Source: Ferruginibacter paludis
Lineage (GTDB): Bacteria; Bacteroidota; Bacteroidia; Chitinophagales; Chitinophagaceae
Direction: 5' to 3'
Length of the DNA: 64,000 bases
NCBI RefSeq assembly: GCF_030409685.1
Contig: NZ_JAUFQJ010000001.1
Location: 248,001-312,000 of the forward strand
Below are positions 62,609 through 64,000 of this stretch, piece by piece (positions within the stretch are counted from its first letter, which is position 1; every line of letters begins with the position of its first letter). The position numbers and the translations under genes are program-made. The notes below the pieces were generated by a model. That model saw nothing but the letters and a program-made list of their open reading frames with translations. It did no database searches and was not told where the DNA came from.

Positions 62609-63709
62609 TCAGGAACTTAGTAAAGGAGTCTTCACCAGGTCTTTTAAAAACACCCGGATGGTTGTTCCTTTACCCGGCTCGCTCTCCAATAAAATTTTGC
62701 CGCCGGAATTTACAACGAGCTCTTTTACTAGGTACAGACCGATGCCCGACCCCTCCAGCGAATTGTCAAGCCGGTAATATTTGGAGAACACTGCTTCGTG
62801 TTTACTTTCGTCAATGCCAATACCGTTGTCTGTGATTGAAATAACGATGTACTCGTCATCAGGAATAATGCTAATTGTGATGGCAGGACTTTTTTCCGGG
62901 GACCGGTATTTGATTGCATTGTTGAGCAGGTTGTAAATGATACTTCTTAATTTTCTCCTGGAAAAAGTAATTTCTGAAATTTGTATATCTGTTTTTATAA
63001 TGGCGCCTGAAGTCCTGATATCTTCGTTCAGGGTAAGCCGCACATCTTCCAGGATATGTTCAAAATTCAACAGCTCTGCATGCGATTTATATTTATGTTC
63101 CTTTGCCCTGCTTTCGCTTAAGTCTTCAATCAGGTCTTGTATTTTGCCTAGCGCTCTTTCCACTATACCCAGCAGGGTGTCAAAACTTTCCTGGTTTTCC
63201 AGTCCGCTGGTTTTGAATTCATCAATTGCCAGTATCAAATTACCCAATGGGTTTTTTATGTCGTGCGAAAGCGTGTCCAACAGTGTTTCATGATCTGAGA
63301 TTAATTTTTCCTGTTCTTTTAAATCCCTGATACGAAAAGTGATTTCTACAAAGGTGATGATTACTCCGTTTGTTTGATTGTTTTCTTTTTGGATGTAAGG
63401 AATGATGTTCATTTGGTACCAGCGAAGGTCAGTTGTCTGAATTTCTTTTTCAAGAATTTCATTGCTGTCAATGACTGTTTGGATATTTTCTATTATGGAC
63501 GGATATCTGAAATTGTCGTGAATTTCGGCCATGGGCCTGTCAATATCTACGTTCGACAAACTGAATTGTTTCATAGCCGGAGGTGTAAATTTCCTCAGTA
63601 TTAGGCTGGCATCTACAAATAACTGGGGAATGATGGTATTCCTGAAATAATTTTCAAGTTCATCATTTTGTTCTGTAAGGCTTTTAATTACTTCTGTATT
63701 GGATTGCAT
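62609..63709 (-). CDS. PAS-containing sensor histidine kinase
   Basis: A 366-residue cytoplasmic kinase. Residues 10-130 form a PAS domain of the type seen in CheB/CheR fusion proteins (IIPQLFVDASLILRKFTPPA). The phosphoacceptor is His149 in SHDIKNPLGN, and the ATPase domain has LLNNAIKYRSPE, DNGIGID and GSGIGLYLVKEL. No transmembrane segments and no adjacent response regulator. Ends convergent with the lipoprotein gene terminator. Confidence 0.92.
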   Translation of the reverse strand: MQSNTEVIKSLTEQNDELENYFRNTIIPQLFVDASLILRKFTPPAMKQFSLSNVDIDRPMAEIHDNFRYPSIIENIQTVIDSNEILEKEIQTTDLRWYQMNIIPYIQKENNQTNGVIITFVEITFRIRDLKEQEKLISDHETLLDTLSHDIKNPLGNLILAIDEFKTSGLENQESFDTLLGIVERALGKIQDLIEDLSESRAKEHKYKSHAELLNFEHILEDVRLTLNEDIRTSGAIIKTDIQISEITFSRRKLRSIIYNLLNNAIKYRSPEKSPAITISIIPDDEYIVISITDNGIGIDESKHEAVFSKYYRLDNSLEGSGIGLYLVKELVVNSGGKILLESEPGKGTTIRVFLKDLVKTPLLSS

Positions 63710-63871
63710 AACTTTTTACTGGCGTCCAAGGTAAGCTTAATCTATGCTTAAAGGTGGTTTTGTTTATCCCCGTTCCGGAACAGGTAGTAATATGCTCCGC
63801 CGCAGATAATAACGTATACCAACTCAGGCAGTTAATTCAGTCAACCGAATCAAAAGGCGGTTAATTATACG

Positions 63872-64000
63872 CTAACCATTAAACTGCCGCAGGTGATGAT
63901 CGGCATGTTTATAAGCCATGTAACCAATTTGCTCTTTGGTCATCTTTCCAAAAAATGGATGCACAAAATCAGGATTTGAAAAATGGGCCTCTTCTTCAAT
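63872..64000 (-). CDS. DUF1569 (DinB-like) protein, C-terminal part
   Basis: The minus-strand frame is open to the window edge; 42 C-terminal residues are visible. HPFFGKMTKEQIGYMAYKH followed by ADHHLRQFNG is the hallmark end of DUF1569, a DinB/YfiT-like four-helix family with a conserved His cluster that binds metal. The His in KHADHH are candidate ligands. Function unknown; the rest lies beyond the window. Confidence 0.85.
   Translation of the reverse strand: MEEEAHFSNPDFVHPFFGKMTKEQIGYMAYKHADHHLRQFNG

Overview
The window reads as a chromosome segment of a Bacteroidota bacterium, most likely Chitinophagaceae. This is inferred from gene content: a GH106-type hydrolase, a GH109-type oxidoreductase, baeRF3, DUF3943, DUF4386, S41 peptidase, tautomerase, SnoaL and multi-PAS/GAF regulators. 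Base composition is moderate to AT-rich and most starts lack a strong Shine-Dalgarno sequence. I saw no rRNA, tRNA, CRISPR array or intact insertion sequence.

Layout. (1) 1-4.8 kb: end of a DUF4386 membrane protein, an AT-rich alpha/beta hydrolase, a TPR scrap, an S41 peptidase, a CPBP protease and a decayed minus-strand gene. (2) 4.8-13.1 kb, all minus strand: small-molecule enzymes (SLAC1-like channel, three small NTF2/tautomerase-type proteins, MBL hydrolase, zinc-free MDR reductase, HSL-type esterase, degenerate inositol-monophosphatase-like protein, SDR). (3) 13.5-28.8 kb: Dps, AraC regulators, a 1403-residue sigma-54 activator with six GAF-like units, an aldehyde dehydrogenase with a repeat-rich upstream region, SDRs, TAG glycosylase, an orphan SSB, a BLUF photoreceptor cut by an in-frame stop, and an EamA exporter. 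(4) 28.9-31.5 kb: GH106-like hydrolase, then a DUF3052 remnant.

(5) 31.9-54.9 kb is the most coherent part and looks like a stress/dormancy island: baeRF3, universal stress protein and PEP synthase in one operon; a multi-PAS histidine kinase; DUF6629; a bactofilin-like membrane protein; cyclopropane fatty acid synthase; a triple-BON protein; a second USP, HtrA and an HPF-like ribosome factor; phosphoribosyltransferase plus dienelactone hydrolase diverging from an erythromycin-esterase-family protein; DUF3943; zinc ribbon plus CDP-alcohol phosphatidyltransferase; nitroreductase; SDR-DUF2867. Five intergenic regions here carry a palindrome of the form TGAT-N4-ATCA (three exact, two with one mismatch), resembling an FNR-type box, so much of the island may answer to one CRP/FNR-family regulator encoded elsewhere.

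(6) 55.1-60.6 kb, all plus strand: a glycan-use cluster (GH43/32-like propeller, esterase, GH109-like oxidoreductase, NagB-like deaminase, second esterase) without SusC/SusD. (7) 60.8-64 kb: second DUF4386 protein, a Cys-containing lipoprotein, a small histidine kinase and the end of a DUF1569 gene.

All assignments come from reading sequence motifs; no database search was run.
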